Below are positions 1-5,866 of a stretch of DNA of 14,907 bases, in pieces (the first letter of the stretch is position 1; every line of letters starts with the position of its first letter). The translations under genes were made by a program, and so were the position numbers. The notes under the pieces are model-generated. The model had not been told where the DNA came from. It made no database searches and saw only the letters and a list, made by a program, of their open reading frames with translations. The stretch is from an uncultured Erysipelotrichaceae bacterium. Its GTDB lineage: Bacteria; Bacillota_I; Bacilli_A; Erysipelotrichales; Erysipelotrichaceae. Location of the stretch: positions 1 through 14,907 of the forward strand of contig CALNCD010000104.1 of the NCBI GenBank assembly GCA_937874965.1, given 5' to 3'.

Positions 1-269
1 ATTACCCCGAGAATACTGGTTGAATTCCCGAAGACGACAAAGTTCGGCTTATCCGTATCAAACCCAGGTACCGCATAAACCGTGTCAATTCCCATTGCAC
101 TTCCTTTCACAGCAGGAACGAGAATATCCGCCTGATTCTGCTTCATCTTTTCTGTCATCTGCATCTCAACTGATGCTGTTATCCAAAGTGCCGCCTCTTT
201 CAATCCATAGAACAAGACCAAAGAAACAATCCCTGTGCAGATGATAAATCCTACGTAGATCCGTCTCAT
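1..269 (-). CDS. Membrane-anchored protein of unknown function, 3' part cut by window edge
   Basis: Only the first 89 codons are inside the window; the gene runs off the left edge with no stop. The ATG at 269 follows a clear GGAGG with 5-nt spacing. The N-terminus has a short basic start (MRRIY) followed by a hydrophobic stretch of about 18 residues (roughly residues 5-22), which fits an uncleaved signal anchor or signal peptide. The remainder visible is soluble-looking and would lie outside the membrane, with a glycine/valine/aspartate-rich end. It starts 24 nt after the stop of the transglutaminase-like gene on the same strand, so the two are very probably co-transcribed from the promoter near 1450. 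I do not recognise the family from this fragment and assign no function. Confidence 0.7.
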   Translation of the reverse strand, partial: MRRIYVGFIICTGIVSLVLFYGLKEAALWITASVEMQMTEKMKQNQADILVPAVKGSAMGIDTVYAVPGFDTDKPNFVVFGNSTSILGV

Positions 270-293
270 AAAATCCTCCATTTTCCGAAAAAA

Positions 294-1421
294 CTATGAG
301 CCATATTTACCGGTATCCCATCGATGTGAATGATTGGCATAAAGGAAAGCTGACGTGACCTGATTAAATTCAAGACCGCGATAAAGCTTTCCATAAAGCG
401 GATCAAAATGAAGATAAGTACCGGCAATCTTCACCTTGACCCAAGCATGATAGGTATACCCTCCATCATTCGAACTTCCCTCTCCATCGATGTAAATGAT
501 GTCCAGACCCGCTTGGGTGAGCAGAGAAGCAGAAAGAGCAGCCCACTCCTGACACTGCCCACGGTGACGGCTCAGGATATTCGCTGCATTCACGGTGATC
601 GAAAGAGAGTTTGCCGGCCCCGCTTTGTAAGAAAGAGTGTTCTGCATCCATGTATAAATGGCATTCGCTTTTTGAGTATCCGTCATTGTATCCGCTAAAA
701 TGGCCTGATTGACTGCAGCTAATGCCGTTGCGAGGTCTCCGGAAGTATCGACCTTAGTATTATTCGGGGTATCCACAGGACTGGTAGGTGTCACCGGTGC
801 CTCGGCAACTGCTGGCTTTGCGTTAACAGTTATTGTTAACGATTGAGTACTGGTATTGCCGCTTTGATCAGCAGCACTAACACTTACGATGTACTCACCG
901 GGGTTCCCTAAATCGACAGGCCCTGTAAATATTGGAATTAGCATACCCTCAAAACCATCAAAAGCAGCGACTGAACTCGTGTAGTCCAAAGACTCTCCCG
1001 CAGTTATACTGTAATTCTTTATTCCGCTGAGTTCAGGTGCCACTGTGTCTTTTACAGTGATACTATAAGGACTAAAAAAGTCTGTATCGAGATACATATA
1101 ATGGAGTTCAAGTGCAAATGGTCCCAGCTGATTAAACGACAGCGTATCGTCAGGATTCAAAGCGGGCTTGCCCACTTCACTGATCTCGTATTGATAGTCG
1201 CCTGACGGAAGACCGATTGCATGCATTTGATCCAGTACTTCACTCACACGAAGTGTTGACCCTGCTTCTACCGTTAAAGCATCCAATGCTTGCAGCATTT
1301 CTTCAAATTGACTGACAGCAACCTGTTTTTCATGATTTTTACTCTGTACAATCGCAAAAAAGCTTCCCCCTGCTAATCCAATCACTAACAAGCAACCAAT
1401 CAGCATTCTCGTCTTGCGCAT
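294..1421 (-). CDS. Secreted protein with Ig-like domain and transglutaminase-like cysteine-protease domain
   Basis: A 375-residue extracytoplasmic protein. Residues 1-25 are a basic start plus a hydrophobic segment (signal peptide or anchor). Residues about 120-200 look like a DUF5011-type bacterial Ig-like domain (DTVAPELSGI at the start, AADQSGNTST near the end). A Pro/Thr-rich linker covers about 203-225. Residues about 230-375 form a transglutaminase-like core with the classic triad visible: Cys290 in GQCQEWAAL, His325 in YHAWVKV and Asp340 in FDPLYG. Family members with this fold are peptidases or transglutaminases of the cell surface; the substrate cannot be told from sequence. The ATG at 1421 follows a GGAGA site, and a good extended -10 promoter lies just upstream. 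It is the first gene of a unit with the membrane protein at 1-269. Domain calls are firm, biological role is unknown. Confidence 0.85.
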   Translation of the reverse strand: MRKTRMLIGCLLVIGLAGGSFFAIVQSKNHEKQVAVSQFEEMLQALDALTVEAGSTLRVSEVLDQMHAIGLPSGDYQYEISEVGKPALNPDDTLSFNQLGPFALELHYMYLDTDFFSPYSITVKDTVAPELSGIKNYSITAGESLDYTSSVAAFDGFEGMLIPIFTGPVDLGNPGEYIVSVSAADQSGNTSTQSLTITVNAKPAVAEAPVTPTSPVDTPNNTKVDTSGDLATALAAVNQAILADTMTDTQKANAIYTWMQNTLSYKAGPANSLSITVNAANILSRHRGQCQEWAALSASLLTQAGLDIIYIDGEGSSNDGGYTYHAWVKVKIAGTYLHFDPLYGKLYRGLEFNQVTSAFLYANHSHRWDTGKYGS

Positions 1422-1448
1422 AACGTTTCTCCATTCTAAAATAGCTGT

Positions 1449-1457
1449 ATTATACCA
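1449..1457 (-). promoter_or_regulatory. Extended -10 promoter for the transglutaminase-like gene
   Basis: On the minus strand this reads TGGTATAAT, a perfect TATAAT with the extended TGn element. No good TTGACA is present at 17 nt, which is typical for extended -10 promoters. It lies 28 nt upstream of the ATG at 1421 and points into that gene. Confidence 0.6.
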
Positions 1458-1660
1458 TAGTGCTATTCACTGTAAGGCACTATTTATAGTATGCATGTCT
1501 AGATGTTTTCCCTATAGTTTTTTTCATTAAATTTATGATATATTCAGTATCAATTTTCACATTAAAACGTCACTGTCTTTCATCATTCATAGTCCTGATG
1601 ACATGACAACAGAACTTGTCTTTTTTCATTATTGTTAACAGACGCATAGTGTGATTACAA

Positions 1661-1687
1661 ATAAAAAAACCTGTCTAATAACAGGTT
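1661..1687 (-). terminator. Rho-independent terminator of the tRNA unit
   Basis: On the minus strand AACCTGT-(6 nt)-ACAGGTT forms a perfect 7-bp stem followed by a run of T. It starts 11 nt after the 3' end of tRNA-Ala and has the right orientation to end the tRNA transcript. Confidence 0.8.
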
Positions 1688-1698
1688 GGTTTCTAATA

Positions 1699-1774
1699 TG
1701 GTGGAGCTTATCGGGATCGAACCGATGACCCCCTGCGTGCAAGGCAGGTGCTCTCCCAGCTGAGCTAAAACCCC
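1699..1774 (-). tRNA. tRNA-Ala (anticodon TGC)
   Basis: 76 nt including an encoded CCA. The acceptor stem GGGGTTT pairs with AAGCTCC (one G-T pair each at positions 3 and 5). D-arm TAGCTCAG..GGGAGAGC, anticodon stem CCTGC/GCAGG around loop CTTGCAC with anticodon TGC, and T-loop TTCGATC are all present. It is second in a two-tRNA unit after tRNA-Ile. No rRNA gene is next to it, although this Ile-Ala pair often sits in the 16S-23S spacer. Confidence 0.95.
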
Positions 1775-1795
1775 GGGTATATGAAATTCGGAAAT

Positions 1796-1872
<77 letters not shown>

Positions 1873-1893
1873 AACTTTCTCATGTGCCTTAAT

Positions 1894-1923
1894 AATATAT
1901 CATTTATTGGTTTGTACTGTCAA
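1894..1923 (-). promoter_or_regulatory. Promoter of the tRNA-Ile/tRNA-Ala unit
   Basis: On the minus strand: perfect TTGACA (1918-1923), 18-nt spacer, TATATT (1894-1899). It is 22 nt upstream of the mature 5' end of tRNA-Ile and points toward it. Confidence 0.75.
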
Positions 1924-1970
1924 CAGTTTTCCGATGTTTTAAGCACTTTTTTCCAAGCTGCTTCATAAAC

Positions 1971-2009
1971 TAAAAAGCAGACTTCACGCATTCATCGAAA
2001 GTCGGCTTT
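1971..2009 (-). terminator. Probable terminator of the PhnG-like gene
   Basis: AAAGCCGACTT and AAGTCTGCTTT (minus strand) form an 11-position stem with a single mismatch, a 14-nt loop and a T-run at the 3' side. It sits about 60 nt after the stop of the gene at 2071-2451 and shields the tRNA unit from read-through. Confidence 0.6.
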
Positions 2010-2070
2010 ATTCGTTTCCAGGTTATCCCACAACATCGCCTGATAGATATGACTTACATCAGTTTTATCG

Positions 2071-2451
2071 TTACTGCTGTGCCTCAATTTCTTCCGCAAT
2101 CATCGTTGCCTGTATGGCTTTTAGTTTTTCTAAAAAAGGATCACGGGTGTCATCCGGCAAGTACCCAGAGCGCCTGGCTCCATCAACCACCGCTGCCGCA
2201 AGACTTAAGGCAGTATCATTTCCCTCTGAAATACCATGACCTTCCCATCCATTTACCAAAACACGACTTTCAATTCCTCGCTTTTCAGGCTTGCCGTGTG
2301 ATTCTATCTCAGCATGGTGAATAGTTGTCAGAGTCACTAAATGCGGAGCTTCAAGAACGGAAACATCACACTTTGACTGAATCGTCGCTGCCGTTTTCAA
2401 TAGAATATCACGCTGGCACATGACCGGTATACGGGTTTTCAATCGTTGCAT
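2071..2451 (-). CDS. PhnG-like protein (C-P lyase subunit family), orphan
   Basis: 126 residues. PhnG is a small subunit of the carbon-phosphorus lyase complex, which couples phosphonates to ATP-derived ribose triphosphate. The match is by eye: an N-terminal helix region, then VLEAPHLVTL, then SRVLVNGWEGHGISEGND followed by ALSLAAAVVDGA, the layout of PhnG (strand, GEVLVTE..V.VNG..G.G...GD, then the ALA..DAA helix) and a charged C-terminal helix. It is somewhat shorter than the usual 140-150 residues. The start at 2451 is set by a perfect AGGAGG with 8-nt spacing; the open frame extends upstream but that part is antisense to the ROK gene. No phnH, phnI or phnJ is near, so a role in phosphonate use is unsupported here. 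The family call is moderately sure; it could be a paralogue with another job. Confidence 0.55.
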   Translation of the reverse strand: MQRLKTRIPVMCQRDILLKTAATIQSKCDVSVLEAPHLVTLTTIHHAEIESHGKPEKRGIESRVLVNGWEGHGISEGNDTALSLAAAVVDGARRSGYLPDDTRDPFLEKLKAIQATMIAEEIEAQQ

Positions 2452-2473
2452 AATTAGATCCTCCTTTGCATTT

Positions 2474-2502
2474 ATCCTACGTTGATTCTTCGTGTACTGC
2501 AA
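2474..2502 (-). promoter_or_regulatory. Candidate promoter of the PhnG-like gene
   Basis: On the minus strand TTGCAG (2497-2502), 17-nt spacer, TAGGAT (2474-2479), 23 nt before the start codon. The spacing is ideal but the -35 is poor, which would fit a regulated promoter. The repeated TTTCACA half sites lie directly upstream. Confidence 0.35.
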
Positions 2503-2511
2503 TGAAGATGC

Positions 2512-2559
2512 TGTGAAACACTGTAAAGATTTCGTGAAGTTCCTTTCACACGTTTCACA
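2512..2559. promoter_or_regulatory. Cluster of TTTCACA/TGTGAAA half sites, possible operator
   Basis: Four related sites occur within 48 nt: TGTGAAA (2512-2518), CGTGAAG (2533-2539), TTTCACA (2544-2550) and TTTCACA (2553-2559). The outer two form an 8-bp inverted repeat (TGTGAAAC / GTTTCACA) and the inner two a 5-bp one. The cluster lies between the divergent PhnG-like and ROK genes, upstream of both starts. The binding protein is not known. Confidence 0.4.
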
Positions 2560-2581
2560 CGATGACAGATCATTACAGTCG

Positions 2582-2611
2582 CTTACACTAGAATCCTTCC
2601 TAAAATATGGT
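2582..2611 (+). promoter_or_regulatory. Candidate promoter of the ROK gene
   Basis: CTTACA (2582-2587), 18-nt spacer, TATGGT (2606-2611), 30 nt before the start codon. Both hexamers are imperfect. A TATAAG at 2616-2621 is an alternative -10 without a good -35. Confidence 0.3.
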
Positions 2612-2641
2612 ACAGTATAAGAAAAAAAGGAGATGATGACT

Positions 2642-3604
2642 ATGGCACTGATGACTGTTGATATTGGGGGCTCTGCGATTAAATATGCATTTCTTGTCCA
2701 TGGAAAGCTTGAAAACAAAGGGTCTGTCGAGACACCATTAAGCCGCAAAGCATTTCTGGACAGCCTCATTACAATCCAAAAAAGCTACACAGGATCAACC
2801 CCTTTGAAGGGCTGTGCAATCAGCTGTCCTGGCGATGTTGATGAATCAACAGGAATTGTCGGCGGAATCAGCTTTGCCCCATTTCTGCATCTTACACCAA
2901 TTCTTTCAGAAATTGAAACTGCATTGAATCTGCCTGTCTCAATGTTCAATGATGCGAATTGCGCAGCTTTAGCAGAGCTGACACAAGGCGTTGCGAAAGG
3001 AATGAAGGAACCATTGTTTATCATTATCGGATCAGGCATTGGTGTTGCATTATGCAAGGAAGGCCAGGTGATGATTGATGGTAGCAAGCTCGCCGATAAA
3101 GGAAACAAAGTCCTGGCTGATCTTATTCGCTTATTCAAGGGACTAAGCGCCTCTCCGGTTCAATCAGCGCGCATGATGTCATTAAAAAAGCTTGAGGGAT
3201 TATCCGCATATGACGGAAAGGACATGTTTGATTTTGCAGAAGAAGGCGATGCCGATGCAATAAACCAAATTGAATCCATGTATCAAAGCCTTGCGGAAAT
3301 ATGCTACCTGCTTAACGTTGTAATTCAACCCGAATGCATTATACTTGGAGGAGGCATTACAAATAACCCTTCCTTTTTAGATGACATCCAGATCCATCTT
3401 GATCATCTCATTGAAAACAAAGGATTTCTGCTCACCTTGATCAGCCAGTTCCCAGGTGTTGAAACGCCAGAACAGGAACAGATTCAACTGAAACTCTGTT
3501 CACTTAAAAATGATGCGAACTTGATCGGTGCAGCTGTTCATTTTCAAGAACAGCAATCAAAGAATGCACTGAATTGTCCAGATCAGCAAATATCCGCCAG
3601 CTAA
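2642..3604 (+). CDS. ROK-family kinase-like protein
   Basis: 320 residues of the ROK (repressor, ORF, kinase) family, ATP-dependent sugar kinases of the cytoplasm. Seen: the phosphate-1 motif TVDIGGSAIK (residues 5-14), the substrate/catalytic segment FNDANCAALAE with the expected catalytic base Asp104, GSGIGVAL (130-137) and the adenosine-side CIILGGGI (232-239). Missing: the GEIGH motif that normally follows GSGIG and the CxCGxxGC zinc-binding loop, so this is a divergent branch. No DNA-binding N-terminus, so a kinase rather than a repressor. The start at 2642 gives 9-nt spacing from AAAGGAG; an upstream ATG at 2633 abuts the Shine-Dalgarno and is unlikely. Stand-alone, divergent from the PhnG-like gene, ending in a terminator whose loop is its stop codon. 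Substrate unknown. Confidence 0.8.
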   Translation: MALMTVDIGGSAIKYAFLVHGKLENKGSVETPLSRKAFLDSLITIQKSYTGSTPLKGCAISCPGDVDESTGIVGGISFAPFLHLTPILSEIETALNLPVSMFNDANCAALAELTQGVAKGMKEPLFIIIGSGIGVALCKEGQVMIDGSKLADKGNKVLADLIRLFKGLSASPVQSARMMSLKKLEGLSAYDGKDMFDFAEEGDADAINQIESMYQSLAEICYLLNVVIQPECIILGGGITNNPSFLDDIQIHLDHLIENKGFLLTLISQFPGVETPEQEQIQLKLCSLKNDANLIGAAVHFQEQQSKNALNCPDQQISAS

Positions 3605-3616
3605 GCTGGCGGTTTT
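3594..3616 (+). terminator. Terminator of the ROK gene, with the stop codon as loop
   Basis: CCGCCAGC-TAA-GCTGGCGG is a perfect 8-bp GC-rich stem; the 3-nt loop is exactly the TAA stop codon at 3602-3604, and TTTT follows. The 5' arm therefore encodes the last protein residues. Confidence 0.85.
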
Positions 3617-3936
3617 ACTTCTACGGGCATACCCTTTAATACCATCTGCACTTTACAGCGCTGATGCAATCTGTTACGCGCACCTTTTACCTGCTACCCG
3701 TGAGCGGGTCTATATCCTCTAGTGTCATCTGATCTGCAATCCAGTCTTCATTCAATTGATTCGCGATGCATTCTTAAACGTGCGCGTGTTCTTCATGTCG
3801 TATCTGCATAATTACCACGACATCAAAACGCCCAGTCTCGAGACTTGTACCTTGTTTTCCCCAATGCTCATCGATTATCAAAAGCTCTTCCTTCTCAAAA
3901 ATTCCATTACGCCCGATATACTTGGTTTTGATTCAT
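3601..3936 (-). pseudogene. Probable remnant of a small (about 111-residue) gene, family unknown
   Basis: Conceptual minus-strand translation gives protein-like text in two frames. Segment 1 (3923-3777) includes IFEKEELLIIDEHWGKQG and GRFDVVVIMQIRHEEH; after a TAA at 3776-3774 the same frame goes on with NEDWIADQMTLEDIDPLTGS to 3687. A 1-nt shift near 3690 then leads to ARNRLHQRCKVQMVLKGMPV, ending at TAG (3603-3601). An ATG at 3936 joins segment 1 after a 1-nt shift of the opposite sign, so the full span is a multiple of three. No good Shine-Dalgarno precedes the ATG. I do not recognise the family. The coding character is judged by eye only, and chance open frames remain possible. Confidence 0.35.
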
Positions 3937-3954
3937 ATCCTGGAGGTTAATTCC

Positions 3955-3983
3955 AACAAAAAACCCACCAAGCAGTGGGTTTT
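3955..3983 (-). terminator. Terminator of rplM-rpsI
   Basis: On the minus strand AAAACCCAC-(6 nt)-GTGGGTTTT followed by further T. It lies 24 nt after the rpsI stop codon and ends the ribosomal-protein transcript. Confidence 0.85.
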
Positions 3984-4006
3984 GAGTGTAAAACGCAATA
4001 AACAAA

Positions 4007-4414
4007 CTAACGTTTTGAGTACTGAGGTGCTCTTCTTGCGCCACGAAGTCCGTATTTTTTACGTTCTTTCGCACGGGAATCACGAGTCAAGAATCCTGCC
4101 GACTTAAGCTTAGGACGATAATCGTCAGAAGCCTGAAGCAATGCACGGCTGATACCATGACGGATTGCACCGGATTGACCGGTATATCCACCACCGTATA
4201 CATTGACCTTAACATCAAATGTTCCAGAAGTTTCAGTCACATCGAATGGTGCACGAACAATCATTCGAAGTGTTTCGAGAGGAAGATATTCTTCCAATGT
4301 CTTGCTGTTTACAGTAATCACACCAGTTCCAGGAGTCAAATAGACACGAGCAACGGATGATTTTCTACGCCCTGTTCCCAAATAGGTCACAGTGGATTTT
4401 TTCTTTGTCGCCAT
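4007..4414 (-). CDS. rpsI: 30S ribosomal protein S9
   Basis: 135 residues, close to the usual 130. The family hallmarks are all visible: TGRRKSSVARVYL near the N-terminus, the GGGYTGQSGAIRHGISRALL core and the basic tail ending in RRAPQYSKR, whose last Arg reaches the ribosomal P site. A component of the small subunit head. The ATG at 4414 follows AGGAGG, and the Shine-Dalgarno overlaps the rplM stop codon (TAGGAGG), so the two genes are tightly coupled. The usual rplM-rpsI pairing supports the call. A terminator follows directly. Confidence 0.98.
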   Translation of the reverse strand: MATKKKSTVTYLGTGRRKSSVARVYLTPGTGVITVNSKTLEEYLPLETLRMIVRAPFDVTETSGTFDVKVNVYGGGYTGQSGAIRHGISRALLQASDDYRPKLKSAGFLTRDSRAKERKKYGLRGARRAPQYSKR

Positions 4415-4422
4415 ATGTCCTC

Positions 4423-4860
4423 CTATCCCTTAATTTTTAGCTCTACTGGTTGCTGAGCGGCATGAGGATGCTGATCCCCTTTATATACAAATAAATGTTT
4501 GCGTTGCTTATCACCTAGACGTGTATGAGGCAACATACCTTGAATGGCTTTTTCAACCCATTCAATTGTATACTTCTCACGCATAATCTTCGTTGAACGT
4601 GACTTCAGACCACCAGGAAACTGAGAATGTCTGTAATAGATCTTCTTGAATTCCTGATCACCTGTAACAATGATCTTATCTGCATTGATGACGATGACAT
4701 AATCTCCGGTATCAACATTCGGAGTATATGTCGGTTTGTGTTTACCTCTCAGGACAGTTGCAACTTCACTTGCCAGACGACCTAACGTCTGACCGGCTCC
4801 ATCGACAACATACCATTGATGTACCACTTCCAAGGGCTTTGCCATAGTTGTTTGGCGCAT
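4423..4860 (-). CDS. rplM: 50S ribosomal protein L13
   Basis: 145 residues, the normal length for Bacillota L13. Diagnostic segments: WYVVDGAGQTLGRLASEVA near the start, LRGKHKPTYTPNVDTGDYV, the IYYRHSQFPGGLKSR motif and GMLPHTRLGDKQ followed by the HPHAAQQP end. L13 is an early-assembly protein of the large subunit. The ATG at 4860 follows GAAAGAGGT with 7-nt spacing; a second in-frame ATG five codons on is a less likely start because relatives have the same MRxTxMA beginning. It has its own TTGACA/TAGAAT promoter and a structured leader, and is first in a two-gene operon with rpsI. In many Bacillota truA sits directly upstream; here about 1.9 kb intervenes. Confidence 0.98.
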   Translation of the reverse strand: MRQTTMAKPLEVVHQWYVVDGAGQTLGRLASEVATVLRGKHKPTYTPNVDTGDYVIVINADKIIVTGDQEFKKIYYRHSQFPGGLKSRSTKIMREKYTIEWVEKAIQGMLPHTRLGDKQRKHLFVYKGDQHPHAAQQPVELKIKG

Positions 4861-4916
4861 TTTAAATACCTCTTTCCAAAAGTAGTTTCCGGGGCTACAT
4901 TTGGCATAAAGTGCCA
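4861..4916 (-). promoter_or_regulatory. Structured 5' leader of rplM, candidate L13 leader
   Basis: The predicted transcript start is about 55 nt before the ATG. The leader holds two small hairpins on the minus strand: GGCA-CTTTA-TGCC (4903-4915) and GTAG-(9 nt)-CTAC (4882-4898), just before the ribosome binding site. Bacillota L13 leaders of similar size mediate feedback by L13; the match here is by layout, not by model search. Confidence 0.5.
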
Positions 4917-4922
4917 GTTATC

Positions 4923-4951
4923 ATTCTACCCGTTTCTTGGATAAATGTCAA
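4923..4951 (-). promoter_or_regulatory. Promoter of rplM-rpsI
   Basis: Minus strand: perfect TTGACA (4946-4951), 17-nt spacer, TAGAAT (4923-4928). A strong sigma-A type promoter placing the start about 55 nt before rplM. Confidence 0.8.
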
Positions 4952-5028
4952 TGAAAATTGCAGGACCTCTTCAAACCTTTTCGTAGCAATGATCATACAG
5001 AAATTCCCAGCATCCCTCACCTCGTAAA

Positions 5029-5104
5029 GGATGCATTATTTCAATGCATCCCATAAAAATCAGAACTCGCACCTGTTACTTCTCAGCAAACACTAATTCT
5101 GATT
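5029..5104 (-). terminator. Candidate terminator hairpins after the lipoprotein gene
   Basis: Two inverted repeats lie downstream of the gene ending at 5184: AATCAGAA/TTCTGATT (5097-5104 with 5058-5065), whose 3' arm runs into TTTTT on the minus strand, and a perfect 9-bp GGATGCATT/AATGCATCC (5029-5051) with a 5-nt loop followed by only TTT. Either could end the transcript. The first has a long 31-nt loop. No other gene is seen in 4952-5183. Confidence 0.4.
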
Positions 5105-5183
5105 ATTCCACCTTTGATTCTCTAAGACCTGGCACAAAACGATGATGTCATTCAATGATATCAGAGCATTTCAATTGATTGAT

Positions 5184-5849
5184 CTACTGGCCGATATCAG
5201 GCAAGACTTTAGCGGTAAGCACATTGGTATATGTTGAAGACTTAGTCATTGTTTTCGTCTTCGAAGAGGAAGCTGCAAATATACTATAGCCATCAGCTAC
5301 AAGACTATAATCGCTATCTAGTACAACGATATACTCCTGATTTGTCTTAAATTTGTAATCAGAATCCATTGTAAATTCAATATACTTCTGATCTCCTTCT
5401 TTTTCGGAGATTGTATCCAATCCCATTTTTTTAATCTTCTCTTCCGATAAGGTAGTCTTATACTCGTTCAGTGTAATCAGCCCACCTGAGGTCTTTAATG
5501 TAATTTCCTTCTCGTTGCACTCACCCTCTAAAACTTCAAGGACAGTTGCAGTATAGGGTGTCGTTGGAAGTGGATGCCCTTTGATGATTGAAGCATCGCC
5601 TACCCCAGTAACCACCACTTTAAAAATGAGTGTAGAATCATTAATAATCTTTTCGACATCAGTGATATCATACGCCCAACTCGCTGTAACTGAATATGTT
5701 CCATAAATTTCTTTATTATCAGCATTTGTCAACTCAACACTTTGGATTCCATCAGGCGGCACAAGCGATGCTTCCTGTTACGAACAACCCACCAATCCGA
5801 AAACCAATAATGGCACAAATGCTAGTCTCTGAATTCCTTTTATTTTCAT
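5184..5849 (-). pseudogene. Lipoprotein gene interrupted by a TAA right after the lipobox
   Basis: From ATG 5849, preceded by a GGAAGGGAAG site, the frame encodes a textbook lipoprotein signal: MKIKGIQR, a hydrophobic core, then GLVGC with lipidated Cys22, Ser23 and then TAA (5780-5778). The same frame continues for 197 more codons to the stop at 5184. The downstream part is beta-rich and extracytoplasmic-looking, with TPYTATVLEVLEG and a TNQEYIVVLDSDYS segment, a pattern I associate with uncharacterised surface lipoproteins. One substitution (for example from CAA, GAA or AAA) explains the lesion. Restart inside, such as GTG at 5762, would give an unexported product and has no Shine-Dalgarno. 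It follows the metalloprotease gene by 17 nt, likely in one operon. Function unknown. Confidence 0.75.
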
Positions 5850-5866
5850 ATTCTTCCCTTCCTGTA

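Noticed and set aside
1605..1626. Plus-strand hairpin GACAA/TTGTC followed by T6 as a terminator
   Set aside because: Only 5 bp with AT-rich pairing, and no plus-strand gene lies upstream.
2452..2769. Upstream extension of the PhnG-like open frame to 2769
   Set aside because: It overlaps the ROK gene in antisense, has no ribosome binding site, and a perfect AGGAGG precedes the ATG at 2451.
5778..5780. Stop-codon recoding in the lipoprotein gene
   Set aside because: The codon is TAA, not TGA or TAG, and TAA, TAG and TGA are all used as normal stops in this window.
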